Shown: one piece after another, positions 39,082 through 49,385 of the stretch | Layout: the number at the start of each line of letters is the position of its first letter | Position numbering within the stretch: the stretch's first letter is position 1 | From: Amycolatopsis alba DSM 44262 | GTDB lineage: Bacteria; Actinomycetota; Actinomycetes; Mycobacteriales; Pseudonocardiaceae | Length of the DNA: 64,000 nucleotides | Direction: 5' to 3' | NCBI RefSeq assembly: GCF_000384215.1 | Contig: NZ_KB913032.1 | Span: 5,786,588-5,850,587 of the forward strand | Translations under genes and position numbers: made by a program | The notes under the pieces: generated by a model | Database searches by the model: none | What the model was told of the DNA's origin: nothing | The model's input: the letters and a program-made list of their open reading frames with translations, nothing else

Positions 39082-40026
39082 GTGAAAATCGGAGACTGGG
39101 CCGACGACCCCGAACGGCTCCACCAGCACAGTAGTGGCGGGGTGATAACCGTCGCCCGGCTCGTGGAGCTCGGCGTTCCTGCCAGAACCTGCTATCGGCG
39201 CTGTCTTCCTGGGCGCCCTTGGCGAAGGCTGCTGCCAGGCGTTGTCCTGCTCACCGCCGGTGAACCCAGCTATCGGCAGTCGGTCGATGCGGCGTTGCTG
39301 TACGCCGGACCAGGCGCCGTGGTGACCGGCGCGGCGGCCTGTCGTCGCCAAGGCCTGCGTGCGGTGCCTGCCGGGCCGCTGGAGGTGCATCTCCTGGTCC
39401 CACACGAACACAAGATCGGCAGCTCGGGATTCGTGGTCGTCGAGCGCACTACCCGAATGCCGACGGCGGTCTTCGAGGACGGCGTTCCCGTGGCGCCGCT
39501 CGTTCGCGCAGTTCTTGACCTGTGCCGCAGGCTCAAGTCGCCGACGGTGGTTTCCGCCTTGCTCGCCGAGGCAGTGCAGTCGGGCGGGGCAAAGCCGGCG
39601 ACATTACTGGAGGAGCTCGAAGGCGGCAGCAACCGTGGCACCGCGATCCCGCGAGCAGCGCTCCGGCACGTGGCGGCCGGCGCACGGTCGGTCGCGGAGA
39701 TCGACGCGATGAAAGTGTGGCGGCTCTCCGGCTTGCCCGAACCGAGTTGGAACCGGCAACTGAGAACGGAGAACGGCGAGTACATCGGCACGCCGGACGG
39801 CTACTTCGGCAAGGTCCGGCTCGCGTGGGAGATCGACTCGTACGACTTCCACTTCGGTAAGCAGCAGTACGCCGCGACACTGGCGCGAAACGGCAGGTAC
39901 ACCGCCGCGGGAATCGCGGTGCTCCAGACGCTGCCGAACCGACTCCGTACGGAACCGAAGCAGGTGGCCGTCGAACTGGCCGCCGCGTACCGCGCGGCTG
40001 AGGCACGCGCGCGTCGTGCTGCCTGA
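39082..40026 (+). CDS. AbiEi-like HTH plus DUF559-like nuclease-fold protein (orphan)
   Basis: A 314-aa protein. The N-terminal half resembles the AbiEi-type antitoxin domain: a helix-turn-helix (VITVARLVELGVPARTCYRR), then GPGAVVTGAAACRRQGL. The C-terminal ~90 residues look like a DUF559/Vsr-type restriction-endonuclease fold (IGTPDGYFGKVRLAWEIDS, then FHFGKQQYAATLARNGRY), with Asp and Glu-x-Asp in the usual places. Actinobacteria carry many such solo proteins of unknown function. No AbiEii-like toxin gene is adjacent. GTG 39082 follows AGGAG at a rather long distance. Confidence 0.78.
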   Translation: MKIGDWADDPERLHQHSSGGVITVARLVELGVPARTCYRRCLPGRPWRRLLPGVVLLTAGEPSYRQSVDAALLYAGPGAVVTGAAACRRQGLRAVPAGPLEVHLLVPHEHKIGSSGFVVVERTTRMPTAVFEDGVPVAPLVRAVLDLCRRLKSPTVVSALLAEAVQSGGAKPATLLEELEGGSNRGTAIPRAALRHVAAGARSVAEIDAMKVWRLSGLPEPSWNRQLRTENGEYIGTPDGYFGKVRLAWEIDSYDFHFGKQQYAATLARNGRYTAAGIAVLQTLPNRLRTEPKQVAVELAAAYRAAEARARRAA

Positions 40027-40188
40027 GTACCGCTTAACCGCTCGCGCTTGCCGCGCAACTGGCCGATGGTCGGATGTATCTGCCGCTTTCCGGGTGAGCG
40101 CTCTGGCCAAAGCGTGCAGTTCTCTGGAAACATGCCGGTCGCCAGGGCTTGAACTGCGGTAAACGTAGTATGAATCTGGAGGCGACCC

Positions 40189-42480
40189 ATGAGCGGGCTG
40201 TCCAGGCGATCGATGCTGAAGGCTGCCGCGGGGACCGCCGCGCTCGGCGGTCTGTGGGCGCGAGGGGTCGCTCCGGCGGAGGCGTCCGGGGACGTCCACC
40301 GGAGAGTGGCCGACGACGCGCGCATGGTCTGGAAGCGCATGCCGAAGAGCTGGCAGGAGGGGCCGTTCCTCGCGAACGGCTTCCTCGGCGTCCAGCTCTA
40401 CGCGGGGGCGGCGCCGAACGTCCTCAAGGTGATGCTCAGCCACTCCCGTGTCCAGGACCAGCGAGGACAGTGGGAAGCGGGCATCGGGTACTCACGGCTC
40501 CCGATCGGCTACCTCACCCTCACCTTCGCGGGCGCGATCACGGCGGTGGACTGGCACCTCGATCTGTACAACGCCGAACTCGGCGGCACGATCACCACCA
40601 CACGGGGTTCGGTGCGGTTCTCCGCGCTGGTCCACAACGACCAGGACCTCCTCCTCGTCTCGCTCACCGGAGAGGCGGCCGCGGACTGGGGGTTCACGCC
40701 GATCGAGTCGGCCACGACCAGGACGATCCGCAAACCGCCCGAGTACACCGCCAATCCCGCTCCCAAGCTCGGCAGCGCGGGCGCTGTCCGGTACTGCGAG
40801 CAGCCGCTGCACGCGGGCGGCGGCTACACGACGGCGTGGCGTGAGCGGACCATCGGTACGCGACGGCTCCTGGCGGCGACGGTCGCGTACGGGTTTCCCG
40901 AACCGACTCACACGGCCGAAGCGATCAGGACGGTCCACCGGGCGTCGGCGTCGAATCCGGACGTGCTCGTCGCCCGCCATCGGCGCTGGTGGAACGCCTT
41001 CTACCGGCGCAGCTTCGTGTCCATTCCGGACAAAAGGATCCAGCGGTTCTACTGGATCCAGCTGTACAAGACCGCCTGCGCCACCCGCGCCGACGGCCCG
41101 GTCGTCGCCGAATGGGGGCCGTGGTTCCCGGAGGTCGGCAACAGCTGGACGGCGGTGTGGTGGAACCTCAACGTCCAGGTCACGTACCCGATCGTCAACA
41201 GCAGCAACCATCCCGAGCTCGACGCCGTCACGGAGACCTTCCGGCGAGACCACGCCAATCTCGAACTCTCGGTCCCTCCCGCGTACCGGGACGGCGACAC
41301 GTACGCGCTCTCGCATCCGGGGGACTGGCGGCTGCGGCCCGGCGGCACCCGCGCGGTCGGGATCCCCGGCCCGGCCACGAAGAACGACCAGACCGGGAAC
41401 CTGATCTGGGGCCTGCACAACGTCTGGCTCGCGTACCGGCACAGCATGGACGTCCGCATCCTGCGCGACGTCCTGTACCCGACGCTCGCCAAGGCGCTCA
41501 ACTACTACCGCCACTTCCTCGTCACCGGACCGGACGGCAGGCTGCATCTGCCGATGACGCGGTCGCCCGAGTACGCCGACGCGGCCGACTGCACGTACGA
41601 CCTGTCGCTGATCCGCTGGGCCGCGCGCACCCTCGTCGAATCCGCGGCCAAGCTGCGTATCGACGACCCGCGCGTACCCGCGTGGCGCGAGATCGGCGAG
41701 AAACTGGTTCCGTATCACCAAGATCCCGATCGGGGAGTGCTGATCGGCGACGGTGTGCCCCTCGCCGAATCACACCGGCACTTCTCGCATCTGCTGTGGC
41801 TCTATCCACTGCGGGAGAAACTCTGGGACCGCCCCGGTGACCGGGACGTCATGCGCCGTACGTTCGCGCATTGGTCGAGCATCCAGGACAAATGGCACGG
41901 CTACAGTTTCGCCGCCGCGTCGTCGATGAGTTCCGTGATGGACGCGCCCGAGGAAGCGTTGCGCTACCTGAAGATCTTCCTCGACGGGACCGTCGTCGCG
42001 GACACCCAGCTGACGCCGAACACGATGTACCGCGAAGGCGCGAACCTCGCGATCGAAAGCCCGATCACCGCCGCGCAGTCCGTTGTGGACATGCTCCTCC
42101 AAGGCGATCACAACGTCCTGAAGGTCTTTCCGTCGGTTTCGCGGGCCTGGCCGGACGCCTCCTTCGAAAGCCTGCGCGCGGAGGGCGCCTTCCTGGTGGA
42201 CGCTTCCCGGCGGAACGGCGCGACCGAATGGATCCGCGTCCGCAGCGAAGCGGGGGAGCCGCTCACCCTCCAGCACGGGATCCCCGGTGACATCGAGGTC
42301 CGTGACGCGCGCGGGCGGCGATTGCCTTGGCGGGCCGAAGGTCCGGGCGCGATCTCGATCCCGCTCGGCCGCGGCGGGACGGCCGTCGTCACGCGGCGCG
42401 GCACTCGTCCGGTCATGGAGCCTCGCGACGTACCCGGCGACCGCGGTACTCCGGCATGGGGACTCGACCAGGAGGTCTGA
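40189..42480 (+). CDS. Tat-exported GH95-like protein, copy 1
   Basis: A 763-aa protein with a twin-arginine signal (LSRRSMLKAAAG..) and GGAGG before ATG 40189. The architecture matches family GH95 (alpha-L-fucosidase/galactosidase): an N-terminal beta-sandwich starting at the WxxMPxxWxEGPFLANGFLG motif, then an (alpha/alpha)6 toroid. The Asn-x-Asn pair is present in WWNLNVQVTYP (near residue 326) and a Glu in RSPEYADAADC (near 460). Where GH95 has the catalytic Asp (QIDGNFG) this protein has AIESPITAAQS (near 621). Activity is therefore uncertain. Copy 2 starts 2 bp after its stop, so they form one operon. Confidence 0.82.
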   Translation: MSGLSRRSMLKAAAGTAALGGLWARGVAPAEASGDVHRRVADDARMVWKRMPKSWQEGPFLANGFLGVQLYAGAAPNVLKVMLSHSRVQDQRGQWEAGIGYSRLPIGYLTLTFAGAITAVDWHLDLYNAELGGTITTTRGSVRFSALVHNDQDLLLVSLTGEAAADWGFTPIESATTRTIRKPPEYTANPAPKLGSAGAVRYCEQPLHAGGGYTTAWRERTIGTRRLLAATVAYGFPEPTHTAEAIRTVHRASASNPDVLVARHRRWWNAFYRRSFVSIPDKRIQRFYWIQLYKTACATRADGPVVAEWGPWFPEVGNSWTAVWWNLNVQVTYPIVNSSNHPELDAVTETFRRDHANLELSVPPAYRDGDTYALSHPGDWRLRPGGTRAVGIPGPATKNDQTGNLIWGLHNVWLAYRHSMDVRILRDVLYPTLAKALNYYRHFLVTGPDGRLHLPMTRSPEYADAADCTYDLSLIRWAARTLVESAAKLRIDDPRVPAWREIGEKLVPYHQDPDRGVLIGDGVPLAESHRHFSHLLWLYPLREKLWDRPGDRDVMRRTFAHWSSIQDKWHGYSFAAASSMSSVMDAPEEALRYLKIFLDGTVVADTQLTPNTMYREGANLAIESPITAAQSVVDMLLQGDHNVLKVFPSVSRAWPDASFESLRAEGAFLVDASRRNGATEWIRVRSEAGEPLTLQHGIPGDIEVRDARGRRLPWRAEGPGAISIPLGRGGTAVVTRRGTRPVMEPRDVPGDRGTPAWGLDQEV

Positions 42481-42482
42481 GC

Positions 42483-44765
42483 ATGGACATCACGCGCAGG
42501 ACGGTGCTCGGCGGGGCGCTGGCGGGTGTGGCGGCGGCCGGGTTCGCGCCGTCCGCCTCGGCGGCGGAGATCGACAGCGGCCTCGACTGGCCCGGTTTCC
42601 TCGCCGCCGCGGACCTGGTCTGGCGGAGGATGCCGAAGACCTGGTACGAAGGCCCGTTCCTGGGCAACGGTTTCCTGGGCTCGGGTATCTACGCGGAACC
42701 GGGCAGGAACGCTGTCCGGTTCAACGTCCAGCACAGCGAGGTACAGGATCACCGGCCCGAATTCGGTTCCCTGTTCGGGCTCGCGAGGCTGCCGATCGGC
42801 CATTTCACCCTCGAACCGGTCGGCGCCATCACCGGGATCGACTGGCGGATGGACCTCTGGAACGCCGAACTCAGGGGAACGATCACCACCGCCGCGGGCA
42901 GTCTTTCGGTGCGGGCGATCGTCCACACCGGACAGTCGCTGCTGGCCGTCGAGATCGAGCCGACCGAGGGTGAGCGCGGCTTCGCGTGGGTGTTCCACCC
43001 GGCCGAGGCGGTGAGCCCGAGAACGGATCCGAAGTTCGGGAAGCCGCCGCCCGCCGGGTACGTCGCCAATCCACCCGCGAGCCTGGAAACCAGTGGTGAC
43101 AGCAGGCTGTCCGTGCAGAGCCTGCTGGCGGGCGGTGAGCACGTCACGGCGTGGCGTGAGGTCGCCAGGGGATCCAAGCGCACGCTGTACACGTCCGTCG
43201 CCTGGTCACATCCGAAGAGGACGGCCGCACGGGAAGCGCTGAGGACGGTCCGCCGGGCCGAGCCGTTCGACGTCCTCGCGATCGATCACCGCCGCTGGTG
43301 GCACGACTACTACCGGCACGGCTTCCTGTCCATTCCGGACACCCGGCTCCAGAGCTTCTACTGGATCCAGCTGTACAAGGTCGCCTCGGCCGCGCGAAAA
43401 GAAGCGCCGGTGATGGCGACCTGCGGACCGTGGCTGGAACCGACCCCGTGGCCCGCGACCTGGTGGAACCTCAACGTCCAGCTGGAGTACTGGCTTATCC
43501 ACGGCTCGAACCACCTGGAACTGGACGCCGTCAGCCACTCGCTCGGCAAATACCGCGCGAACCTGACGAGCCAGGTCGCCGAGCCGTACCAGCACGATTC
43601 CGCGGGTATCCCGCGCACGACCGACATGAACCTGCTCAACGGCGCGGCCGGGACGAACTCCGGGTTCCCGGTCGGCGTCCCCGGCCAGGAGACGCCGACG
43701 CCGGAGGTCGGCAATCTCACCTGGGCACTGCACAACGTCTGGCTGTCCTATCGGCACACGATGGACCGGCGCCTCCTGCGTGACACGCTGTTCCCGTTGC
43801 TGCGCAAGGCGATCAACTACTACCTGCATTTCCTCGCACCCGGACCGGACGGGAAGCTGCACCTGCCGCCGACGTTCTCCCCGGAGTACGGCGTCAACGC
43901 GCCCGACTGCAACTACGATCTCGCGCTGATCCGCTGGGGATGCAAGACGCTGCTGGAATCGGCGGCGGAACTGCGGATCGAAGACCCGCTCGCGCGGCGG
44001 TGGCGGGAGGTCCTGGTCACGCTGGTCCCGTATCCGGCCGACGCCGACGGCTACATGATCGGCGCCGGGGTGCCGTTCGCGAAGTCGCATCGGCACTACT
44101 CGCATCTGCTGCAGATCTACCCGCTGTACGAGATCACCTGGGAGCGGCCGGAGCACCGGCACGTCATCGAGACCTCGCTCGACCACTGGGTGGGCTTCGA
44201 GGGCGCGTTGCAGGGCTACACGTTCACCGGGGCCGCGTCGATGTCGGCACAGATGCTGCGCGGCGAGAAGGCCGAGTTCTACCTCGGGGAGCTGCAGCGG
44301 CGCTACATCCAGCCGAACACGATGTACAAGGAATCCGGCCCGGTCATCGAGACGCCGCTCTCGGCGGCGCAGTCGCTGCACGACATGCTCGTGCAGAGCT
44401 GGGGCGGGGTCATCCGGCTGTTCCCGGCCGTACCCGCCGGCTGGGCGGACGCCGCGCTGCGCGACTTCCGGACGCAGGGCGCGTTCCTGCTCAGCGCCTC
44501 ACGGCAAGGTGGCAGGACACGCTGGGTCAAGGTGACCAGTGAGGCCGGGGCGCCTTGTGTGCTGCGGACCGACCTGGAAGGGGAGCTGACCGTCCGCGAC
44601 CGGTGGGGGAGGCCGAAACGCTGGCGGCGGCTGCCGAACGGCGACGTCCAGCTCGACCTGCGGCGCGGCGAAGAAGCCGTCGTGCATCGCGCGGGCGACC
44701 ACCCAGACCTCGAGATCCGGCCCGTTCCGGCGAACGGGGACCCCGCTCCGTGGGGGATGCCGTGA
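42483..44765 (+). CDS. Tat-exported GH95-like protein, copy 2
   Basis: A 760-aa paralogue of the preceding protein, with a Tat signal (ITRRTVLGGALAGVAAAG). The same landmarks are present: MPKTWYEGPFLGNGFLG, WWNLNVQLEYW near 326, FSPEYGVNAPDC near 464 and VIETPLSAAQSLHDMLVQ near 620. It shares the Glu-Ser/Thr-Pro replacement of the GH95 QIDGNFG motif, so the change predates the duplication. The two copies probably act on related side chains outside the cell. The in-frame ORF upstream to 42327 belongs to copy 1 in another frame. Confidence 0.82.
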   Translation: MDITRRTVLGGALAGVAAAGFAPSASAAEIDSGLDWPGFLAAADLVWRRMPKTWYEGPFLGNGFLGSGIYAEPGRNAVRFNVQHSEVQDHRPEFGSLFGLARLPIGHFTLEPVGAITGIDWRMDLWNAELRGTITTAAGSLSVRAIVHTGQSLLAVEIEPTEGERGFAWVFHPAEAVSPRTDPKFGKPPPAGYVANPPASLETSGDSRLSVQSLLAGGEHVTAWREVARGSKRTLYTSVAWSHPKRTAAREALRTVRRAEPFDVLAIDHRRWWHDYYRHGFLSIPDTRLQSFYWIQLYKVASAARKEAPVMATCGPWLEPTPWPATWWNLNVQLEYWLIHGSNHLELDAVSHSLGKYRANLTSQVAEPYQHDSAGIPRTTDMNLLNGAAGTNSGFPVGVPGQETPTPEVGNLTWALHNVWLSYRHTMDRRLLRDTLFPLLRKAINYYLHFLAPGPDGKLHLPPTFSPEYGVNAPDCNYDLALIRWGCKTLLESAAELRIEDPLARRWREVLVTLVPYPADADGYMIGAGVPFAKSHRHYSHLLQIYPLYEITWERPEHRHVIETSLDHWVGFEGALQGYTFTGAASMSAQMLRGEKAEFYLGELQRRYIQPNTMYKESGPVIETPLSAAQSLHDMLVQSWGGVIRLFPAVPAGWADAALRDFRTQGAFLLSASRQGGRTRWVKVTSEAGAPCVLRTDLEGELTVRDRWGRPKRWRRLPNGDVQLDLRRGEEAVVHRAGDHPDLEIRPVPANGDPAPWGMP

Positions 44766-44825
44766 CTTCCCTCGTGGTGATAGGCCAAAGTGGACCTGCA
44801 CATCCTCAGGATGACAGGAGCACAG

Positions 44826-45716
44826 ATGTCCCAGCCGCCGCAGCAGCCGTACCAGCAGCCGGGCTGGTACGGCGCACCGCAACAGCCGCCTCCGCCGGCG
44901 TCGAACAAGACGGCGCTCTGGATCGGGCTGGGTGTGCTGGGACTGGTCGTGGTGGTCGCCGTCGTGGCGATCACGGGCTTCGTGGCGCCGGGGTTCTTCC
45001 TGCCGGATCGGAAGAGCGAGGCCGCGGCTTCGTCGGCCGCTCCGACGTCGAGTGCCCAGGACACGACTACGCAGAGCCCGGTGCAGATCCCGACAGACCG
45101 GCTTCCGCTGCCGAAGCGCCCCACGCCGTTGGCGGATCCGACCGAATGCGCGTATCCGGCGGACACGAGCGGCGGCCACGTACCGAAGAAGGCCACCCCG
45201 CCCGCCGCGGGCCCGACCCCGGCGTCCGGTACGACGGCGGTCACGCTCAGGACGACCGCGGGTGACATCGGGCTGACCCTGGACAGCGCGCTCGCGCCGT
45301 GCACCGTGGCGAACTTCCTTTCGCTGTCGCGGCAAGGGTTTTACGACAGCACCTCGTGCCACCGGATCGGCACGTCCGGGTTGCAGATGCTCCAGTGCGG
45401 TGACCCGGAGGCCAGCGGCATGGGCGGGCCGGGGTACACCATTCCGGACGAGATCTTCCCGGAGCTCAAGTACGGTCGCGGGATCCTCGCCATGGCGAAG
45501 ACCCAGGCACCGAACTCGGGCGGCAGCCAGTTCTTCATGGTCTTCGGTTCGGCGGAACTGCCCCCGGACTACACGGTGTTCGGGAGCATTTCCGACGCGG
45601 GCCTGCAGGTGCTGGACAAGGTCGCGAGTGGCGGCGTGGACGAGTCCCAAGGCACCGGTGACGGGACGGGCCCGCCGCGGATCCCGGTGACCTTCCAGTC
45701 CGTCGTGATCGGCTGA
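44826..45716 (+). CDS. Membrane-anchored cyclophilin-type peptidyl-prolyl isomerase
   Basis: A 296-aa protein. A Pro/Gln-rich cytosolic N-terminus (SQPPQQPYQQPGWYG) leads into one membrane helix (LWIGLGVLGLVVVVAVVAI), an S/T/P-rich linker and an extracytoplasmic cyclophilin domain (CTVANFLSLSRQGFYDSTSCHRI, LAMAKTQAPNSGGSQFFM, YTVFGSI). It should assist folding of exported proteins. Two Cys pairs in the outer domain may form disulfides. ATG 44826 has AGGAG five bases upstream. The next gene is convergent. Confidence 0.92.
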   Translation: MSQPPQQPYQQPGWYGAPQQPPPPASNKTALWIGLGVLGLVVVVAVVAITGFVAPGFFLPDRKSEAAASSAAPTSSAQDTTTQSPVQIPTDRLPLPKRPTPLADPTECAYPADTSGGHVPKKATPPAAGPTPASGTTAVTLRTTAGDIGLTLDSALAPCTVANFLSLSRQGFYDSTSCHRIGTSGLQMLQCGDPEASGMGGPGYTIPDEIFPELKYGRGILAMAKTQAPNSGGSQFFMVFGSAELPPDYTVFGSISDAGLQVLDKVASGGVDESQGTGDGTGPPRIPVTFQSVVIG

Positions 45717-45720
45717 GACC

Positions 45721-46521
<801 letters not shown>

Positions 46522-46546
46522 GAGAAATCCTTCCGAGGCGAGCTAT

Positions 46547-46591
46547 GTCTACAGCTGTATACTACGCTCAGTTATGTAACCACCTGTAGAC
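46547..46591. promoter_or_regulatory. Putative TetR operator between SDR and tetR genes
   Basis: GTCTACAG (46547-46554) and CTGTAGAC (46584-46591) form an inverted repeat. The left half also contains the perfect 10-bp palindrome TACAGCTGTA (46550-46559). The region lies between the two divergent starts and fits a shared operator. Confidence 0.65.
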
Positions 46592-46599
46592 TTGCTCGC

Positions 46600-47175
46600 A
46601 TGAGCCGCACCACACCCCGAGCCCGCAACGCGGCCGCGACCCGGCAGGCCATCCTCGATTCGGCGATCACGGCGTTCACCCGCCACGGCTACGACGGGGT
46701 CGGCCTCCGCGAGATCGCGGCCGAGGCAGGCGTGACGGCGATCTTGATCAACCGCTACTTCGGCTCCAAGGAAGCCTTGTTCGCCGAGGTCGTCGATGTC
46801 TCGTTCGCGCAGCCCACGATGATCCCGAGCGACCCGGCCGACCTCGCCGAGCTGACCGCCCGCGCTCTCGTCGCCCGCACCGCCCCGGACGCCGACCATC
46901 TCGGCCCGTTCGAACTGCTGCTCAAATCGGCGGCCAATCCGAGAGCGGCGGAAATCATGCGGGCAGGCATCGGCAACCACGTCGGCGCGCGTTTCACCGG
47001 CGCGCTGGAAGGCGCTCATGCCGGGGAACGCGCCGAGCTGGGGCTCGCCCTGCTGGCGGGCACCTGGCTGATGCGCCGGATCATCGGCACACCCGCGCTG
47101 CGTGACGCCGACCCCGAAGAGCTGACGGCTCAGGTCGCCCGCGTCCTCGCCGTGATCGTCGAGCAACCCGGCTGA
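46600..47175 (+). CDS. TetR family transcriptional regulator
   Basis: A 191-aa regulator. The N-terminal helix-turn-helix reads TRQAILDSAITAFTRHGYDG, LREIAAEAGVTAILINRYFGSKEALF. The C-terminal ligand domain is helical and unassigned. ATG 46600 gives the standard length; the frame open upstream to 46060 is the antisense of the SDR gene. It probably represses the divergent SDR gene and itself through the palindromes between them. Confidence 0.93.
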   Translation: MSRTTPRARNAAATRQAILDSAITAFTRHGYDGVGLREIAAEAGVTAILINRYFGSKEALFAEVVDVSFAQPTMIPSDPADLAELTARALVARTAPDADHLGPFELLLKSAANPRAAEIMRAGIGNHVGARFTGALEGAHAGERAELGLALLAGTWLMRRIIGTPALRDADPEELTAQVARVLAVIVEQPG

Positions 47176-47258
47176 GGCGGCGGAAAAGAACAAGACTGTT
47201 TCTCCCGGAGGTCGCGGTGCACGCTCGATGGCATTGATCGCCGACCCGAGGGGGACGC

Positions 47259-49304
47259 GTGCCCGGCAGTGAGATCGACAGGGAACAGGAATACGTGGCG
47301 ACCCTGTACGCCCGTCTGGACGCCATGCGGGAGGAGGCGGCCGAGCGGCTGGCCGCGGCCGGGGACCGGGAAGCCGCCGGTGTCTGGCGGGCGGAGGTGG
47401 CCCGCTTGGACGCGGTGGAGCAGGGGCTGTGTTTCGGGCGGCTGGACCTGCACGACGGCAGGCGCGTCTATGTCGGCAGGCTCGGCCTGTTCCGGGGCGA
47501 AGGCGGCGAACCGTTGCTGGTGGACTGGCGGGTGCCGGTGGCGCAGGCGTTCTACACCGCGACGGCGAACGCTCCCGACGGCGTGCGGAGACGACGGCGC
47601 ATCACCACACGCGGCCGGACCGTCGTCGCGCTGGACGACGAACTGCTGAACCCGGACGGTGCCGTCGACGACGGCCTGGTCGGCGAGGCCGCGTTACTGG
47701 CCGCCGTGACCGCGGAGCGGACCGGTCGGATGCGCGACATCGTCAGCACCCTTCAGTCCGAACAGGATCGGATCGTCCGGCACGAGTCCGGCGGGGTGCT
47801 GGTGGTGCAGGGCGGTCCCGGCACGGGGAAGACGGCCGTCGCGCTGCACCGGGTCGCGTACCTGCTCTACACCCGTCCGCTCCTGCGCACGCGCGGTGTT
47901 CTGGTGGTGGGTCCCAGCCGGGTCTTTCTCGATTACATCGGCCAGGTCCTGCCGGGCCTCGGCGAGAACAGCGTGGTGACCACGACCATCGCCGACCTGA
48001 GACCGGACGTCGAGGTCAGCCGGGTGGATCCGCCGGGAACCGTCGAGTTCAAGGGCGCGGCGGTCATGGCCGAACGGCTGGCGGCGGCGGTGCGGTCGCG
48101 GGTCCGGGTCCCGGATCACCCGGTCGACATCGAGTTCGAGCAGCAGGTGTTGCGGCTCGGCCCGCGCGAGTGCGGCCGTGCCCTGCGGAAAGCCAGGCGG
48201 ACCGGACTGCCGCACAACCAGGCCAGGCTGGTCTTCCACCGGGAGATCGTGGAAGTGCTCGCGCGGCGGTTGATCGCGGAGATGGAGGCGGTCGTGCTCA
48301 CCGAAACGGGGGAGGCGATCGATGGCGGCAGCCCGGACGGCCGCCTCGGCGAGGCCGATCTGCGCGCGCTCGCCGCCGCCGGCGTCGTGATCGACCAGGA
48401 CGACGGGCCGCGGACCCTGTCGGACGAGATCGACCGGACCGGTTTGCGGGACTCCTTGCTCGCCGACACCGGCGTCCGGGCCGTACTCGACATGCTGTGG
48501 CCGCCGCTGACGCCGGAGCGTGTGGTGTCGGACCTCCTCGGCGAACGGGCGGACGGCTGGAGCGCCGCGGACATCCCGTTGCTGGACGAGGCCGCGGCCT
48601 TGCTCGGCGCCGGGCAGGCGACGTTCGGGCACGTGGTCGTCGACGAGGCGCAGGAACTGTCCGAAATGGACTGGCGGATGCTGATGCGCCGGTGCCCCAG
48701 CAGATCGATGACCGTCGTCGGGGACCTCGCCCAGACCGGGAGCCCGGCGGGCACCGCGTCGTGGGACCGCGTGCTGCGGCCGCATGTGGGGGATCGGTGG
48801 CGGCTCGCCGGGCTCACGGTCAACTACCGCACGCCGTCGGAGATCATGGCCGCCACCGCGGATCTGCTCGCCGTCCACCATCCCGGAACGCCCCCGCTCC
48901 GGTCGGTCCGCTCGACCGGTGAGCCACCGTGGCGGATCGGCACCTCCAGGACCGGCCTGATCGCGACCGTCGCGGACCTCGCCACGGTGCACACCGACGG
49001 TCAACTCGGGATCATCGCCCCGAACGACCTCGTCGAGCCGCTGGCCGCCGCGTTGTCCCTCGCCGTCCCGCCGGACCTGACCGGCGAGGCCGTCCTGCTC
49101 ACCCCCGCGCAGGCCAAAGGCCTGGAATTCGATTCGGTCCTGATCGCCGACCCGGCCGGAATCCTCGGCGCCGCGGCGCAAGGCCACAACGATCTCTACG
49201 TGGCCATGACCAGAGCCACCCGTCGGCTGGGGATCGTGCACCCCGGTCGGCCACCGGCGGAACTGGCCGCGCTGCGGGAACTCGGTCGCCCCGGCTGGCC
49301 GTGA
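47259..49304 (+). CDS. helR: HelD/HelR-type RNA polymerase-associated motor ATPase
   Basis: A 681-aa UvrD/Rep-like superfamily 1 protein. An N-terminal coiled coil (EYVATLYARLDAMREEAAERL) is followed by the HelD-specific segment VYVGRLGLF and LLVDWRVPVAQAFYTAT. Walker A is QGGPGTGKTAVALHRVAYLLY, Walker B is VVDEAQELSEMDW, and the later motifs include VVGDLAQT and YVAMTRATRRLGIVH. HelD/HelR proteins clear stalled RNA polymerase, and HelR homologues confer rifamycin tolerance. GTG 47259 follows GAGGGGG. I see no rifamycin-associated element upstream. Assignment to HelR over HelD rests on the actinobacterial form. Confidence 0.85.
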   Translation: MPGSEIDREQEYVATLYARLDAMREEAAERLAAAGDREAAGVWRAEVARLDAVEQGLCFGRLDLHDGRRVYVGRLGLFRGEGGEPLLVDWRVPVAQAFYTATANAPDGVRRRRRITTRGRTVVALDDELLNPDGAVDDGLVGEAALLAAVTAERTGRMRDIVSTLQSEQDRIVRHESGGVLVVQGGPGTGKTAVALHRVAYLLYTRPLLRTRGVLVVGPSRVFLDYIGQVLPGLGENSVVTTTIADLRPDVEVSRVDPPGTVEFKGAAVMAERLAAAVRSRVRVPDHPVDIEFEQQVLRLGPRECGRALRKARRTGLPHNQARLVFHREIVEVLARRLIAEMEAVVLTETGEAIDGGSPDGRLGEADLRALAAAGVVIDQDDGPRTLSDEIDRTGLRDSLLADTGVRAVLDMLWPPLTPERVVSDLLGERADGWSAADIPLLDEAAALLGAGQATFGHVVVDEAQELSEMDWRMLMRRCPSRSMTVVGDLAQTGSPAGTASWDRVLRPHVGDRWRLAGLTVNYRTPSEIMAATADLLAVHHPGTPPLRSVRSTGEPPWRIGTSRTGLIATVADLATVHTDGQLGIIAPNDLVEPLAAALSLAVPPDLTGEAVLLTPAQAKGLEFDSVLIADPAGILGAAAQGHNDLYVAMTRATRRLGIVHPGRPPAELAALRELGRPGWP

Positions 49305-49309
49305 GTGGC

Positions 49310-49368
49310 AAGTCCGTGAAGGCCTCCTTGAGGGACTCTGAGTCCCTCAAGGAGGCCTTCACGGACTT
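49310..49368 (+). terminator. Perfect 28-bp palindrome after the helR gene
   Basis: Arms 49310-49337 and 49341-49368 are exact inverted copies around a 3-nt loop. The left arm contains GTCCGTGAAGGCCTCCTT. It sits between convergent helR and the uronate dehydrogenase gene and can end transcription from both sides. Confidence 0.9.
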
Positions 49369-49385
49369 CCGAACGAGACCAGCGG

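Noticed and set aside
39082..40026. A complete AbiE toxin-antitoxin pair
   Set aside because: No AbiEii-like nucleotidyltransferase gene is adjacent; the next genes are GH95-like proteins.
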